Source of the DNA: Paraburkholderia sp. NMBU_R16
GTDB taxonomy: Bacteria; Pseudomonadota; Gammaproteobacteria; Burkholderiales; Burkholderiaceae
Assembly (NCBI RefSeq): GCF_013282575.1
Contig: NZ_JAAAYE010000004.1
Span: forward strand, 124,001-188,000
Direction: 5' to 3'
Length of the DNA stretch: 64,000 bases
This document shows positions 14,552 to 23,513 of this stretch, piece by piece. The stretch's first letter is position 1; each line of letters begins with the position of its first letter. Position numbers and translations under genes: made by a program. A model generated the notes under the pieces. The model made no database searches, had not been told where the DNA came from, and worked only from the letters and a program-made list of their open reading frames with translations.

Positions 14552-15508
14552 TCAGTGCCGCTGCGATGCGGCCGGCGTCACGCCGACGGTGACATCGTTG
14601 GCCGAAAAGAGCTGCACGACATCGACGGGGTCGAACTCGAAGCGCTGATTGCAGTATTCGCAATGGATCTCGATGTGACCGTGCTCGTCGATGACGCTGT
14701 CGACTTCCTCACGCCCGAGCATTTTGAGCATCGATCCCACCTTCTCGCGCGAGCAACTGCAGGCGAAGTGTGCCTGTGCCGGCGCGAAGTGCTGGACGTT
14801 CTCCTGCCAGAAAAGACGCTTGAAAAGCGTCTGAGGGTCTTCCTTCAAGAGCTCTTCTTGCGAGAGCGTCGAGCCGAGCACGCACACGCGTTCCCAGGTA
14901 TCCGCGTCATGCTCGCCCGCGTGCGGCACGATACCGCCGTCGCCAGGAAGTTTCTGCAGCAGCATCCCCACCGCCCGCTCGGTATTCGCGGCGAGCCACA
15001 AGCGCGTTTCGAGCTGTTCGGAGTGGCGCATATAGTGTTCGAGCACTTCGGCCATCGACTGGAGGGGGCCTGCCTCGCCATTCAACGGGACGATGCCCTG
15101 ATAGGGCTCGTGCCCGGGGCGGCGGTCCTGCGGGTCGAGCGTGATGACACAGCGTCCGTGCCCGCTGGCGTTGAGCAGATCGGCGAACGGTATCTGCGTG
15201 CCCTTGGCGGCTTCGGCCTCGAGCTCCGCGGAAAACTTCGCGGTCGCGCGCATGGCGAGCGACGAGCTGCATTGGACGACGAGCATTTTCACCGGGCCGT
15301 CGCCGAAAATCTGCATGATCAGCGTACCGTCGAATTTGAGGTTCGCGGACAGCAGCGCGCAGGCGGCCATCATCTCGCCGAGGATGTCGCGCACCGGAGC
15401 GGGGTATTGCCGGCGCGTGAGCACTTCCCGCCACGTGTTGTGCAGCGAGACGATCTCGCCGCGCACGGGCGCGGTGCTGAACATGAATTTTTGCAAATGG
15501 TCTTCCAC
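14552..15508 (-). CDS. hslO: Hsp33 redox-regulated molecular chaperone
   Basis: A 318-residue cytoplasmic holdase chaperone activated by oxidation. The N-terminal core starts with FMFSTAPVRGEIVSL and contains NLKFDGTLIMQIFGDGPVKM. The C-terminal redox switch has four zinc Cys arranged CSC and CEYC about 27 residues apart. The start is taken as GTG at 15508, because AAGGAACAG lies just upstream and the length equals the family norm; the open frame continues further upstream without a better signal. Confidence 0.94.
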   Translation of the reverse strand: MEDHLQKFMFSTAPVRGEIVSLHNTWREVLTRRQYPAPVRDILGEMMAACALLSANLKFDGTLIMQIFGDGPVKMLVVQCSSSLAMRATAKFSAELEAEAAKGTQIPFADLLNASGHGRCVITLDPQDRRPGHEPYQGIVPLNGEAGPLQSMAEVLEHYMRHSEQLETRLWLAANTERAVGMLLQKLPGDGGIVPHAGEHDADTWERVCVLGSTLSQEELLKEDPQTLFKRLFWQENVQHFAPAQAHFACSCSREKVGSMLKMLGREEVDSVIDEHGHIEIHCEYCNQRFEFDPVDVVQLFSANDVTVGVTPAASQRH

Positions 15509-15557
15509 AACCTGTTCCTTCGATCGTCGATGTCGGCCGAGCCTGGTTCGCGCTGCA

Positions 15558-16076
15558 TCAACCGATGCGCACGAGCTGTTCCTTGTAGAGCGCCCTGCGT
15601 TCGATATAGCCCTGTGCATTTTGCGCGAGGCGGCCCACCTCCTCGTCGGTGAGTTCCCGCACGACCTTGGCGGGCGCGCCGAGGATCAGCGTGCGTTCGG
15701 GAAACACCTTGCCTTCGGTGATGACGGCGCCGGCACCCACCAGACAATTGCGGCCGATCACCGCACCGTTCAATACCACGGCCTGAATGCCGATGAGGGC
15801 GCCATCGCATACTGTGCAGCCGTGCAGCATTGCCTGATGCCCGACCGTCGCGCTCGTGCCGATGACGAGCGGGTAGCCTGGATCGGTGTGAAGCACGGCG
15901 CCTTCCTGAATGTTGGTGCCGGCGCCGACTTGAATGGGCTCGTTATCGGCCCGTAGCGACGCGCCGAACCAGACGCTGGCGTTTTCTTCGAGCGTCACGC
16001 GTCCGACGATGGTGGCCGTGTCGGCGACGAATACGCTTTCGTGAATGGTCGGGCCATGCTCGCCCAGCTTGTACAT
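15558..16076 (-). CDS. gamma carbonic anhydrase family protein
   Basis: A 172-residue left-handed beta-helix protein built from hexapeptide repeats, of the gamma carbonic anhydrase/PaaY/YrdA group. Three zinc-ligand His are visible: one in VLHTDPG and two in GHQAMLHGC. Such proteins are trimeric and cytoplasmic; many have no proven activity. It lies 49 bases upstream of hslO on the same strand. The ATG giving MYKLGEHGPTIHES matches the family start. Confidence 0.9.
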   Translation of the reverse strand: MYKLGEHGPTIHESVFVADTATIVGRVTLEENASVWFGASLRADNEPIQVGAGTNIQEGAVLHTDPGYPLVIGTSATVGHQAMLHGCTVCDGALIGIQAVVLNGAVIGRNCLVGAGAVITEGKVFPERTLILGAPAKVVRELTDEEVGRLAQNAQGYIERRALYKEQLVRIG

Positions 16077-16275
16077 CGCCACAGTGAATGTCTCCCGTGC
16101 AAGGCCATGTGTCGCAGCCGTGGAGGGTGGCCGCGCGCCGAGTAAAATGGCCGCCCTTGTCATGCGTTCTACGGCACGCGCGATGCCGAATCACGTATTG
16201 TAAACGGTCCCGCCTTTCACCGCGGTGTTCGCTGCCGGCGCGCCGCAGCGGCCGTGCCGGGCTGCGTTTTTATCG

Positions 16276-17154
16276 ATGGGTCCCGACTCAGTCATGTCTG
16301 CAACAGGTTCTTCCGAAAGCGACGAAATCGAGCGTGAAGACGACGTTCGTCATCTCGCGCTTTGCGTCCTGCTCGAATGCGAGCCGTCGGCGAAGGCCGC
16401 TCATGCCCAGGCGCTGCATCGGCGCTGGCTGGCGCGCGAGTTGCCCTGCGGGACGCAGGCGAGCATCGCCGAGCCGGTCGGTCTACCGGGCAGGCCACGC
16501 GCGCCGCTGCTCGTCGAACCGCGCTTGCTCGCGCATCGCGGCATGCGCTCGCCGGAGGGCCGCGCGGTGCTCCTGCATGCGCTCGCCCACATCGAATTCA
16601 ACGCGATCAACCTCGCGCTCGATGCCGTCTGGCGTTTCGGGCAGATGCCGGGAGCGTTTTACGGCGACTGGCTGCAAGTTGCCGCCGAAGAGTCGCATCA
16701 CTTCACGCTGCTCGCCGCGCGGCTCGCTCAACTCGGGCACGCCTATGGCGATTTCCCCGCGCACAACGGACTCTGGGACATGTGCGAGCGCACGCGGGCA
16801 GACGTACTGGCGCGCATGGCGCTGGTACCGCGCACGCTCGAGGCGCGCGGGCTCGATGCGTCGCCGCCGATTCGCGCACGGCTCGTGCAGGCGGGCGATC
16901 TCGATTCCGCTGCCATTCTCGATGTCATCTTGCGCGATGAAATTGGCCATGTTCGCATCGGCAACCATTGGTTTCGCTACCTGTGCGACGCGCGAGGACT
17001 CGATCCGCATTCCACGTACGTCCGGCTGGCCGAGCAATACCGCGCGCCGCGCTTGCGCGGGCCATTCAACTTCGAGGCACGCCGCCAAGCCGGATTCGAT
17101 GAATTCGAACTGTCGCGGCTGACCGGCGATGAGGGCGCGCCAAGCGACGCCTGA
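16276..17154 (+). CDS. DUF455 family ferritin-like protein
   Basis: A 292-residue helical protein of the DUF455 ferritin-like group. Potential diiron ligands are the ExxH-type motifs in ALAHIEFNAIN, AAEESHHFTLL and RDEIGHVRIGNHW. No substrate is known. Either ATG 16276 or ATG 16294 could start translation; neither has a clear ribosome binding site. It diverges from the gamma carbonic anhydrase gene. Confidence 0.85.
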   Translation: MGPDSVMSATGSSESDEIEREDDVRHLALCVLLECEPSAKAAHAQALHRRWLARELPCGTQASIAEPVGLPGRPRAPLLVEPRLLAHRGMRSPEGRAVLLHALAHIEFNAINLALDAVWRFGQMPGAFYGDWLQVAAEESHHFTLLAARLAQLGHAYGDFPAHNGLWDMCERTRADVLARMALVPRTLEARGLDASPPIRARLVQAGDLDSAAILDVILRDEIGHVRIGNHWFRYLCDARGLDPHSTYVRLAEQYRAPRLRGPFNFEARRQAGFDEFELSRLTGDEGAPSDA

Positions 17155-17232
17155 TGCGCCCGGCGAGGCGATCGTTCGAATCCATGTCGACTTCGCGCAC
17201 AGCGGGACACACAGACGAAACATTTCTCCCGA

Positions 17233-17238
17233 TATAAT
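17233..17238 (+). promoter_or_regulatory. putative -10 box before the second alpha/beta hydrolase
   Basis: TATAAT lies 32 bases before the ATG of the hydrolase gene. A matching -35 is not obvious, so the call rests on the perfect -10 and spacing to the start. Confidence 0.35.
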
Positions 17239-17270
17239 CGAACGACCATTCGTTTTTCGGGCGACGCTTC

Positions 17271-18155
17271 ATGAATACTCCGCAATCCGATTTTCTGACC
17301 GTTCGCGGCATGCGTCTGCACGTGCGCCGTTGGGGCCATCGTGGCGCCCCGACGCTTTTCATGCTGCATGGCTGGATGGACGTTTCCGCGTCGTTCCAGT
17401 TCGTGGTGGATGCGCTGAGCGGCGATTGGCAGGTGATCGCGCCCGACGCACGCGGTTTCGGTCTGTCGGATTGGCCCGTGGCGGAGCGCGGCGGCGGCCA
17501 TTATTGGTTCCACGAATACCTGGCCGACCTCGAAGCCTTGCTCGACCGTTACGCCCCGAGCGGGCAGGTCAATCTCGTCGGACACAGCATGGGGGCAAAC
17601 GTCGCGTGCCTGTACGCCGGCGTGCGGCCCGAGCGCGTGCGACGAGTCGTCGACCTCGAAGGGTTCGGGCTGGCTCCCGCAAAGGCTGCGCAGGCGCCGC
17701 ACCGGCTCGCCGCCTGGCTCGACGAACTGCGCGCGCCTCCCACGCTCAAGACCTACGCGACGCTCGACGACGTCGCCGCGCGTTTGACGAAGACCAATCC
17801 GCGACTTGCACCGGAGCGTGCGCGCTTTTTGGCACGGCATTGGGCGAAACGCGGCGACGACGGGCGCTATCTGTTGCTGGCCGATCCGGCGCACAAGGTG
17901 CGTGGTCCGCTGCTTTACCGGCTCGACGAAATCATGGCGGTGTGGGCGAAGGTCAGCGCAAAAGTTCTGCATGTCGAGGCCGTTGGATCGCCGACGCTTG
18001 CGATGCTGGCGGGTGCCATCCCGCTCGACGAGTTCAAGGCACGCTTCACGGCTTTTCGAGACTGGCGCGAAAAGCTGATCGAAGACGCAGGACATATGGT
18101 TCATCACGATCAACCGGAGCAGATGGCGGCGCTGATCGAGGCGTTTTGCGCCTGA
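17271..18155 (+). CDS. alpha/beta hydrolase
   Basis: A 294-residue soluble alpha/beta-fold hydrolase. The oxyanion-hole strand is MLHGWMDVSASF, the nucleophile elbow is GHSMGANVA (near residue 104) and the catalytic His is in GHMVHHDQPE near the C-terminus. It resembles the family that includes epoxide hydrolases and haloalkane dehalogenases, but the substrate cannot be read from sequence. It is followed closely by the PHP-domain gene. Confidence 0.88.
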   Translation: MNTPQSDFLTVRGMRLHVRRWGHRGAPTLFMLHGWMDVSASFQFVVDALSGDWQVIAPDARGFGLSDWPVAERGGGHYWFHEYLADLEALLDRYAPSGQVNLVGHSMGANVACLYAGVRPERVRRVVDLEGFGLAPAKAAQAPHRLAAWLDELRAPPTLKTYATLDDVAARLTKTNPRLAPERARFLARHWAKRGDDGRYLLLADPAHKVRGPLLYRLDEIMAVWAKVSAKVLHVEAVGSPTLAMLAGAIPLDEFKARFTAFRDWREKLIEDAGHMVHHDQPEQMAALIEAFCA

Positions 18156-18246
18156 GGGGGTGCAAGCGCGTCCGGGCCGCGCTTGGGAAGCCCGAGCCGA
18201 ACGCCGCATTGCAGTAAAATGCTCGGATACTCTCTCCGCTCGAAGC

Positions 18247-19077
18247 ATGAACGCCGATCTGCATTGCCATTCCAACGTATCCGACGGGCTGCTTGCGCCC
18301 GCGGAGGTCGCGCGCCGTGCGCATGCGGGGGGCGTGACCGTCTGGTCGCTGACCGATCACGACGAACTCGGCGGGCAGAGCGAGGCGCGCGCCGCGGCCG
18401 AGGCGCTTGGTATCCGTTATTTGCCGGGGGTCGAAATTTCCGTGACGTGGGCCGCCCGCACGTTGCACGTGGTCGGGCTCGGCGTCGATCCGTCATGTCC
18501 GACGCTCATCGAGGGGCTGCGTGCGACGCGCAACGGGCGAACCGCGAGGGCGCAGGCCATGGCCGCGGCACTCGAGGCAGTCGGCATTCCCGGTGCCTAC
18601 GAGGGCGCGCTTCAGTTCGTGTCGAACCCCGACCTGATTTCACGCACGCATTTCGCGCGCTTCCTCGTCGAAAAAGGTTTTGCCCCGTCGACCGCCGAGG
18701 TGTTCGATCGCTTTCTCGGCGAGGGTAAGCCGGGCTATGTTCCGCATCGCTGGGCGACCCTCGAAAACGCAGTCGGCTGGATTGGCGCGGCCGGCGGCAT
18801 TGCGGTCATTGCGCATCCGGGGCGCTACCGCTATACGCCACTCGAATTCGACGCGCTCTTCGGCGCCTTCGTCGATCTGGGCGGCCGCGCCATCGAGGTT
18901 GTCACGGGCAGTCACACGCCCGATCAGTACCGCGAATACGCCGAGGTCGCGCGTCGTTTCGGATTCGAGGCGTCGCGCGGCTCGGATTTTCACGCGCCCG
19001 GCGAGGGTCGCGTGGAGCTCGGCGCGTTGCCGCCGCTGCCGCCCGATCTGACGCCCGTGTGGGACCGCCTGCTTTGA
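18247..19077 (+). CDS. rnm: PHP-domain 5'-3' exoribonuclease, RNase AM
   Basis: A 276-residue polymerase-and-histidinol-phosphatase domain protein orthologous to E. coli YciV/Rnm, which trims 5' ends of rRNA precursors and small RNAs. Metal motifs are DLHCHSNVSDG at the N-terminus, LTDHD, IAHPGRY and GSDFHAPG. The ATG producing MNADLHCHS is the family start. The neighbour yciO is the same as in E. coli. Confidence 0.9.
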   Translation: MNADLHCHSNVSDGLLAPAEVARRAHAGGVTVWSLTDHDELGGQSEARAAAEALGIRYLPGVEISVTWAARTLHVVGLGVDPSCPTLIEGLRATRNGRTARAQAMAAALEAVGIPGAYEGALQFVSNPDLISRTHFARFLVEKGFAPSTAEVFDRFLGEGKPGYVPHRWATLENAVGWIGAAGGIAVIAHPGRYRYTPLEFDALFGAFVDLGGRAIEVVTGSHTPDQYREYAEVARRFGFEASRGSDFHAPGEGRVELGALPPLPPDLTPVWDRLL

Positions 19078-19190
19078 TGCACGCGCGACGAGCGCGGTTT
19101 CCCGCGAGAACCGGCTGGGCGGCAGTGCGTCGCACGGCGTCAGGTGTCTGCCATGCGCGCGCGTCGCGTCGCTGAACGCTCACTTCGTCC

Positions 19191-19829
19191 ATGTCCCAAT
19201 ACTTCCGGATCCACCCCGATAACCCCCAGCCGCGCTTGATTGCGCAGGCGGTCCATATCGTGAAAGACGGCGGCGTGATAGCGCTGCCGACCGATTCGAG
19301 TTATGCACTCGCGTGCCGTCTCGACGACAAGGACGCCGTGACGCGTCTGCGCCGCATTCGCGGTCTCGATGAGCGGCAGCACTTGTCGTTGCTCGTGCGC
19401 GACCTGTCCGAGCTCGCGAATTTCGCGATGGTCGACAACCGGCAGTTTCGCTTGATCAAGTCGGTGACGCCGGGGCCCTACGTATTCATCCTTCAGGCAA
19501 CGAAGGAAGTGCCCCGGCGGCTCTCTCACCCGTCGCGCAAGACGATCGGGCTGCGCGTGCCGGATCATGCCATCACGCTCGCGTTGCTCGAGGCGCTCGG
19601 CGAGCCGCTCATTGCCACGACGCTGATTCTGCCGCCGGACACCGACCCCGTGAACGATCCCGAGGCGATCCGCATGCGGCTCGAAAAGCAGATCGATCTC
19701 GTGATCGACGGCGGCGCCTGCCCGCGCGAGCCATCGACCGTGGTCGATCTGACGGGCGATGAGCCGCTTCTCGTGCGTGCGGGGCGCGGTGCGCTCGAAC
19801 CGTTCGGACTGAGTGCAATGGAGCAGTGA
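19191..19829 (+). CDS. yciO: Sua5/YciO/YrdC family protein, YciO type
   Basis: A 212-residue YrdC-fold protein. This fold makes threonylcarbamoyl-AMP for tRNA t6A in TsaC/Sua5, but the YciO branch is a paralogue with unclear role. Visible are GGVIALPTDSSYALAC, KSVTPGPYVFILQAT, and the C-terminal RAGRGAL. Position next to rnm supports YciO rather than TsaC. Confidence 0.88.
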   Translation: MSQYFRIHPDNPQPRLIAQAVHIVKDGGVIALPTDSSYALACRLDDKDAVTRLRRIRGLDERQHLSLLVRDLSELANFAMVDNRQFRLIKSVTPGPYVFILQATKEVPRRLSHPSRKTIGLRVPDHAITLALLEALGEPLIATTLILPPDTDPVNDPEAIRMRLEKQIDLVIDGGACPREPSTVVDLTGDEPLLVRAGRGALEPFGLSAMEQ

Positions 19830-19885
19830 AACGCAAGATGCTTGCCGCGCGAGACCGGCCCGCGACCAGTGCGGCCCGGCCCCCT

Positions 19886-19894
19886 TGTTACAAT
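19886..19894 (+). promoter_or_regulatory. putative extended -10 before the site-2 protease gene
   Basis: TGTTACAAT (extended TGn plus TACAAT) lies 9 bases before the ATG of the protease gene. This would leave a very short leader, so it is a low-confidence call. Confidence 0.3.
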
Positions 19895-19903
19895 AAGACC
19901 GAT

Positions 19904-20569
19904 ATGGATGCTTCCCTGATACAAACAATCGCGGTCTATGCGTTGCCCGTGATCTTCGCGATCACGCTGCACGAGGCGGCCCACGGCTATGTGGCCAAGC
20001 TGCTTGGAGACAATACGGCCTACATGATGGGGCGGGTTTCGTTCAATCCGATGCGCCACATCGATCCGCTGGGCACGATCGCCATTCCGCTGCTGCTTTA
20101 TTTCGCCACGGGCGGCGCGTTCATGTTCGGCTACGCGAAACCCGTTCCGGTCGCGTTCAGCAACCTGCGCAATCCACGCTGGGGCAGCCTGTGGGTATCG
20201 CTCGCCGGTCCCGTCTGCAACTTTGCGCAGGCGCTGCTGTGGGGATTCATCGGCGTCGGCTTGTCGCTGTTCTCGATCGACGAACCGTTCTTCTCGCGCA
20301 TGGCGGGCGCCGGCGTCAGCGTGAATCTCGTGCTGGGAATCATCAACCTGTTTCCGTTGCCGCCGCTCGACGGCGGGCGCGTAGTCATGGCGCTGTTGCC
20401 GCCGCGGCAGGCGATCGGCTTGGCGCGCCTCGAGCCGTATGGCTTTTTCGTCGTGATGGCGCTCGTGATCACGGGCGTGCTGACGAGGTTCTGGCTGCGG
20501 CCGCTCATGTCGCTCGGCTACGATGCCTTGACGGCCATCCTGACTCCCTTTGTCTCGCTCTTCAACTAA
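19904..20569 (+). CDS. site-2 protease family (M50) membrane protein
   Basis: A 221-residue polytopic zinc metalloprotease of the short M50 type. The HExxH motif is in ITLHEAAHGY near residue 22 and the second ligand motif is LPPLDGGR near 163. It has about six membrane segments and no PDZ domain, so it is not RseP. Substrate unknown. The stop is four bases before trpS, implying cotranscription; this pairing is familiar in betaproteobacteria. Confidence 0.9.
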   Translation: MDASLIQTIAVYALPVIFAITLHEAAHGYVAKLLGDNTAYMMGRVSFNPMRHIDPLGTIAIPLLLYFATGGAFMFGYAKPVPVAFSNLRNPRWGSLWVSLAGPVCNFAQALLWGFIGVGLSLFSIDEPFFSRMAGAGVSVNLVLGIINLFPLPPLDGGRVVMALLPPRQAIGLARLEPYGFFVVMALVITGVLTRFWLRPLMSLGYDALTAILTPFVSLFN

Positions 20570-20573
20570 GACC

Positions 20574-21776
20574 ATGTTTCCAGACCGCATTTTCTCCGGC
20601 ATGCGACCCACCGGCTCGCTCCACCTCGGCCACTACCATGGCGTGCTGAAGAACTGGGTGCGCCTTCAGTCCGAGTACCCGTGCTTTTTCTGCGTGGTCG
20701 ACTGGCACGCGCTCACCACCCACTACGAGACGCCCGAGGTCATCGAAACCAACGTCTGGGAAGTGCTGATCGACTGGCTTGCATCGGGAATCGATCCCGC
20801 GCAGGCGACGCTTTTCATCCAAAGCCGCGTGCCCGAGCATGCGGAGCTTTCGCTGCTGCTCGGCATGAGCGCGCCGCTCGGCTGGCTGGAACGTGTGCCG
20901 ACCTACAAGGAGCAAATCGAGAAGCTGAAGGACAAGGACCTCTCGACATACGGTTTTCTCGGCTATCCCGTTTTGATGGCGGCGGACATTCTGCTTTATC
21001 GGGCCTCGCTCGTGCCGGTCGGCGAAGATCAGGTGCCGCACGTCGAGATGACGCGCGAGATCGCGCGGCGCTTCAATCATCTCTATGGGCGCGAGCCCGA
21101 TTTCGAGGAAAAGGCGCTCGAGGCAGCCAAGAAGCTGGGCGGCAAACGCGCGAAGTTGTACCGCGAGCTGCGCAATGCCTACCAGCAAGAGGGCGACGAC
21201 GAAGCACTCGAGCAGGCGCGTGCACTGCTGCAGGAGTCGCAAAGCATTTCGATGAGCGATCGCGAGCGGCTTTTCGGCTACCTGGAAGGCGCGCGCAAGA
21301 TCATCCTCGTCGAACCGCAGGTGCTGCTGACGAAGGCTTCGCGCATGCCGGGGCTCGATGGGCAGAAGATGTCGAAGTCCTACGGCAACACGATCGGGTT
21401 GCGCGAGGACGCCGATACGATCGCCAAGAAAGTCCGCACGATGCCGACGGATCCCGCGCGCGTGCGCCGGACCGATCCGGGCGACCCCGACAAATGCCCC
21501 GTCTGGCAACTGCATCAGGTCTATAGCGACGAGGCCACCCACCAATGGGTGCAAAAGGGCTGCCGCTCGGCCGGTATCGGTTGTCTAGAATGCAAGCAAC
21601 CCGTCATCGAGGGCATCTTGCGCGAGCAGCAACCGATGCTCGAGCGCGCGCAAAAGTATATGGACGACCCGACGCTCTTGCGGGCCATCGTGGCCGATGG
21701 CTGCGACAAGGCGCGCAAGTTTGCCACGGAGACGATGCGCGACGTACGTGAGGCCATGGGCCTTTCGTACTCCTGA
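20574..21776 (+). CDS. trpS: tryptophanyl-tRNA synthetase
   Basis: A class I aminoacyl-tRNA synthetase of 400 residues charging tRNA-Trp. It has the HIGH-type motif SLHLGHYHG and the KMSKS motif in GLDGQKMSKSYGN. It is longer than the E. coli enzyme (334), the type usual in Burkholderia. The ATG after the protease stop gives MFPDRIFSGMRPTG, the family start. Confidence 0.95.
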   Translation: MFPDRIFSGMRPTGSLHLGHYHGVLKNWVRLQSEYPCFFCVVDWHALTTHYETPEVIETNVWEVLIDWLASGIDPAQATLFIQSRVPEHAELSLLLGMSAPLGWLERVPTYKEQIEKLKDKDLSTYGFLGYPVLMAADILLYRASLVPVGEDQVPHVEMTREIARRFNHLYGREPDFEEKALEAAKKLGGKRAKLYRELRNAYQQEGDDEALEQARALLQESQSISMSDRERLFGYLEGARKIILVEPQVLLTKASRMPGLDGQKMSKSYGNTIGLREDADTIAKKVRTMPTDPARVRRTDPGDPDKCPVWQLHQVYSDEATHQWVQKGCRSAGIGCLECKQPVIEGILREQQPMLERAQKYMDDPTLLRAIVADGCDKARKFATETMRDVREAMGLSYS

Positions 21777-21824
21777 TCGACCGGCGGTCACGATGCACGC
21801 GCAATGTGCCCGGGCGGGGTGGCG

Positions 21825-22430
21825 ATGAGCGGCGGGCATGCGGCGGCGCCGGGCGCTTCCGCCTGGATCGTCCGGTGGTCGCATCTGCTTTCGCCGGATG
21901 CGACCGTGCTCGACGTTGCCGCGGGTAGCGGTCGTCATGCACGCTGGTTCGCTGCGCGCGGGCATCGTGTGATCGCCCTGGAGCGCGACCCGGACGCGCT
22001 TGCGGCACTGGCGCAGATCGAGGGCGTCGAGCCCGTCGCAGCCGATCTCGAAGACGGCAGTCCATGGCCGCTTCCCGATGCGGCGCGATTTGCGGCTGTC
22101 GTGGTCACGAACTACCTTCATCGTCCGCTGTTGCCGCGTCTTGTCGCATCGCTCGCGCCCGGCGGTTTTTTGTTGTACGAAACGTTCGCGCAAGGCAATG
22201 AAACGGTCGGGAAACCTTCGAACCCCGCGTTTCTGCTCGCGCCGGGCGAGCTGCTCGACGCCGTGAGCGGCATCTTGCGGGTCATCGCGTTCGAAGACGG
22301 TTACACCGCATTACCGCGGCCTGCGTTCGTGCAGCGCTTGTGCGCGGTGCGCGAGGCCGAGAGCGTTCGGGATGCCGTGAGCGGGGCGGGCGCAACCCCG
22401 GGTCTGCCGCGTTACGATTTGAGCGGCTAA
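21825..22430 (+). CDS. class I SAM-dependent methyltransferase
   Basis: A 201-residue Rossmann-fold methyltransferase. Motif I is VLDVAAGSGRHARWF, followed by the acidic ALERDPDAL and the motif IV region VVVTNYLHRPL. The substrate is not apparent; small proteins of this type resemble TehB-like enzymes. The start at 21825 is a choice over an ATG-like codon seven residues upstream. It lies between trpS and dapA. Confidence 0.82.
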   Translation: MSGGHAAAPGASAWIVRWSHLLSPDATVLDVAAGSGRHARWFAARGHRVIALERDPDALAALAQIEGVEPVAADLEDGSPWPLPDAARFAAVVVTNYLHRPLLPRLVASLAPGGFLLYETFAQGNETVGKPSNPAFLLAPGELLDAVSGILRVIAFEDGYTALPRPAFVQRLCAVREAESVRDAVSGAGATPGLPRYDLSG

Positions 22431-22435
22431 TCCGC

Positions 22436-22441
22436 TACAAT
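22436..22441 (+). promoter_or_regulatory. putative -10 box before dapA
   Basis: TACAAT lies 31 bases before the dapA ATG and just after the methyltransferase stop. No clear -35 is seen. Confidence 0.3.
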
Positions 22442-22472
22442 CGCGCTTTCGGAATGGAATTCATGGCGTTTC

Positions 22473-23390
22473 ATGGCTAACGGCACATCCAGCAGCACCC
22501 GGGACGGCGTCCGGATTCGCGGCAGCATTCCCGCAATCGTCACGCCGATGCTCGACGACGGCGGCCTCGATCTGGCGGCGTTTCGCAAGCTGATCGACTG
22601 GCATATCGAGGAAGGCACCAACGCGCTCGTCGTCGTCGGTACGAGCGGCGAATCGGCCACGTTGTCGGTCGAGGAGCACGTCCTCATGATCGAAACGGCC
22701 GTTACGCACGCGGCCGGCCGTATTCCGGTGATTGCCGGCGCCGGGGGTAATTCGACCTCCGAGGCGATCGAGCTGACGGAGCGGGCGAAAGCCGTGGGCG
22801 CCGACGCCACGCTGCAAGTCGTCCCTTACTACAACAAGCCGACGCAAGAGGGCATCTACCGCCATTTCGCGAAAATCGCGGAAGCGGTCGATTTGCCCGT
22901 CATTCTCTATAACGTGCCGGGCCGCACGGTGGCCGACATGTCGAACGAGACGATCCTGCGCCTCGCACAGGTGCCGGGCATCATCGGCGTGAAGGATGCG
23001 ACGGGCAACATCGATCGCGCGGCACATCTGATCAAGGCCGCGCCGTCGCATTTCGGCATCTACAGCGGGGACGACCCGACCGCGATCGCGCTCATGCTGC
23101 TCGGGGGCCACGGCAACATTTCCGTGACGGCCAATGTTGCCCCGCGCGCGATGAGCGAGCTGTGCAAAGCGGCGCTCGAGGCCGACGCGAAAACCGCCCG
23201 TGAAATTCATCTCCGTTTGCTTTCGTTGCACAAGACGCTTTTCATCGAATCGAATCCGATCCCGGTGAAATGGGCGCTCGAGGAAATGGGCCGGATACAA
23301 GGCGGCATCCGCCTGCCGCTGACGCGTCTCGACGAGCGCTGCCACGGTGCCGTGCGCGATGCGTTGCGCGAGGCAGGCGTGCTGCGATAA
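22473..23390 (+). CDS. dapA: 4-hydroxy-tetrahydrodipicolinate synthase
   Basis: A 305-residue TIM-barrel enzyme condensing pyruvate and aspartate semialdehyde, the first step of the lysine/diaminopimelate branch. The catalytic set is visible: Thr pair in [11 protein letters not shown], Tyr in ILYNVPGRT, and the Schiff-base Lys in [11 protein letters not shown]. The dapA-bamC order matches E. coli. Confidence 0.96.
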   Translation: MANGTSSSTRDGVRIRGSIPAIVTPMLDDGGLDLAAFRKLIDWHIEEGTNALVVVGTSGESATLSVEEHVLMIETAVTHAAGRIPVIAGAGGNSTSEAIELTERAKAVGADATLQVVPYYNKPTQEGIYRHFAKIAEAVDLPVILYNVPGRTVADMSNETILRLAQVPGIIGVKDATGNIDRAAHLIKAAPSHFGIYSGDDPTAIALMLLGGHGNISVTANVAPRAMSELCKAALEADAKTAREIHLRLLSLHKTLFIESNPIPVKWALEEMGRIQGGIRLPLTRLDERCHGAVRDALREAGVLR

Positions 23391-23513
23391 AGGCGGGACC
23401 GATGTCCGCGCGCGCACGCAACGGCGCGCCGGCTGCTGTCATTCACTAACCGAGGTCGTTCGACTCGCGCTCCAGCATCGTTGCAGGCACGCGTTCGCAT
23501 CACGAAGGGTTCC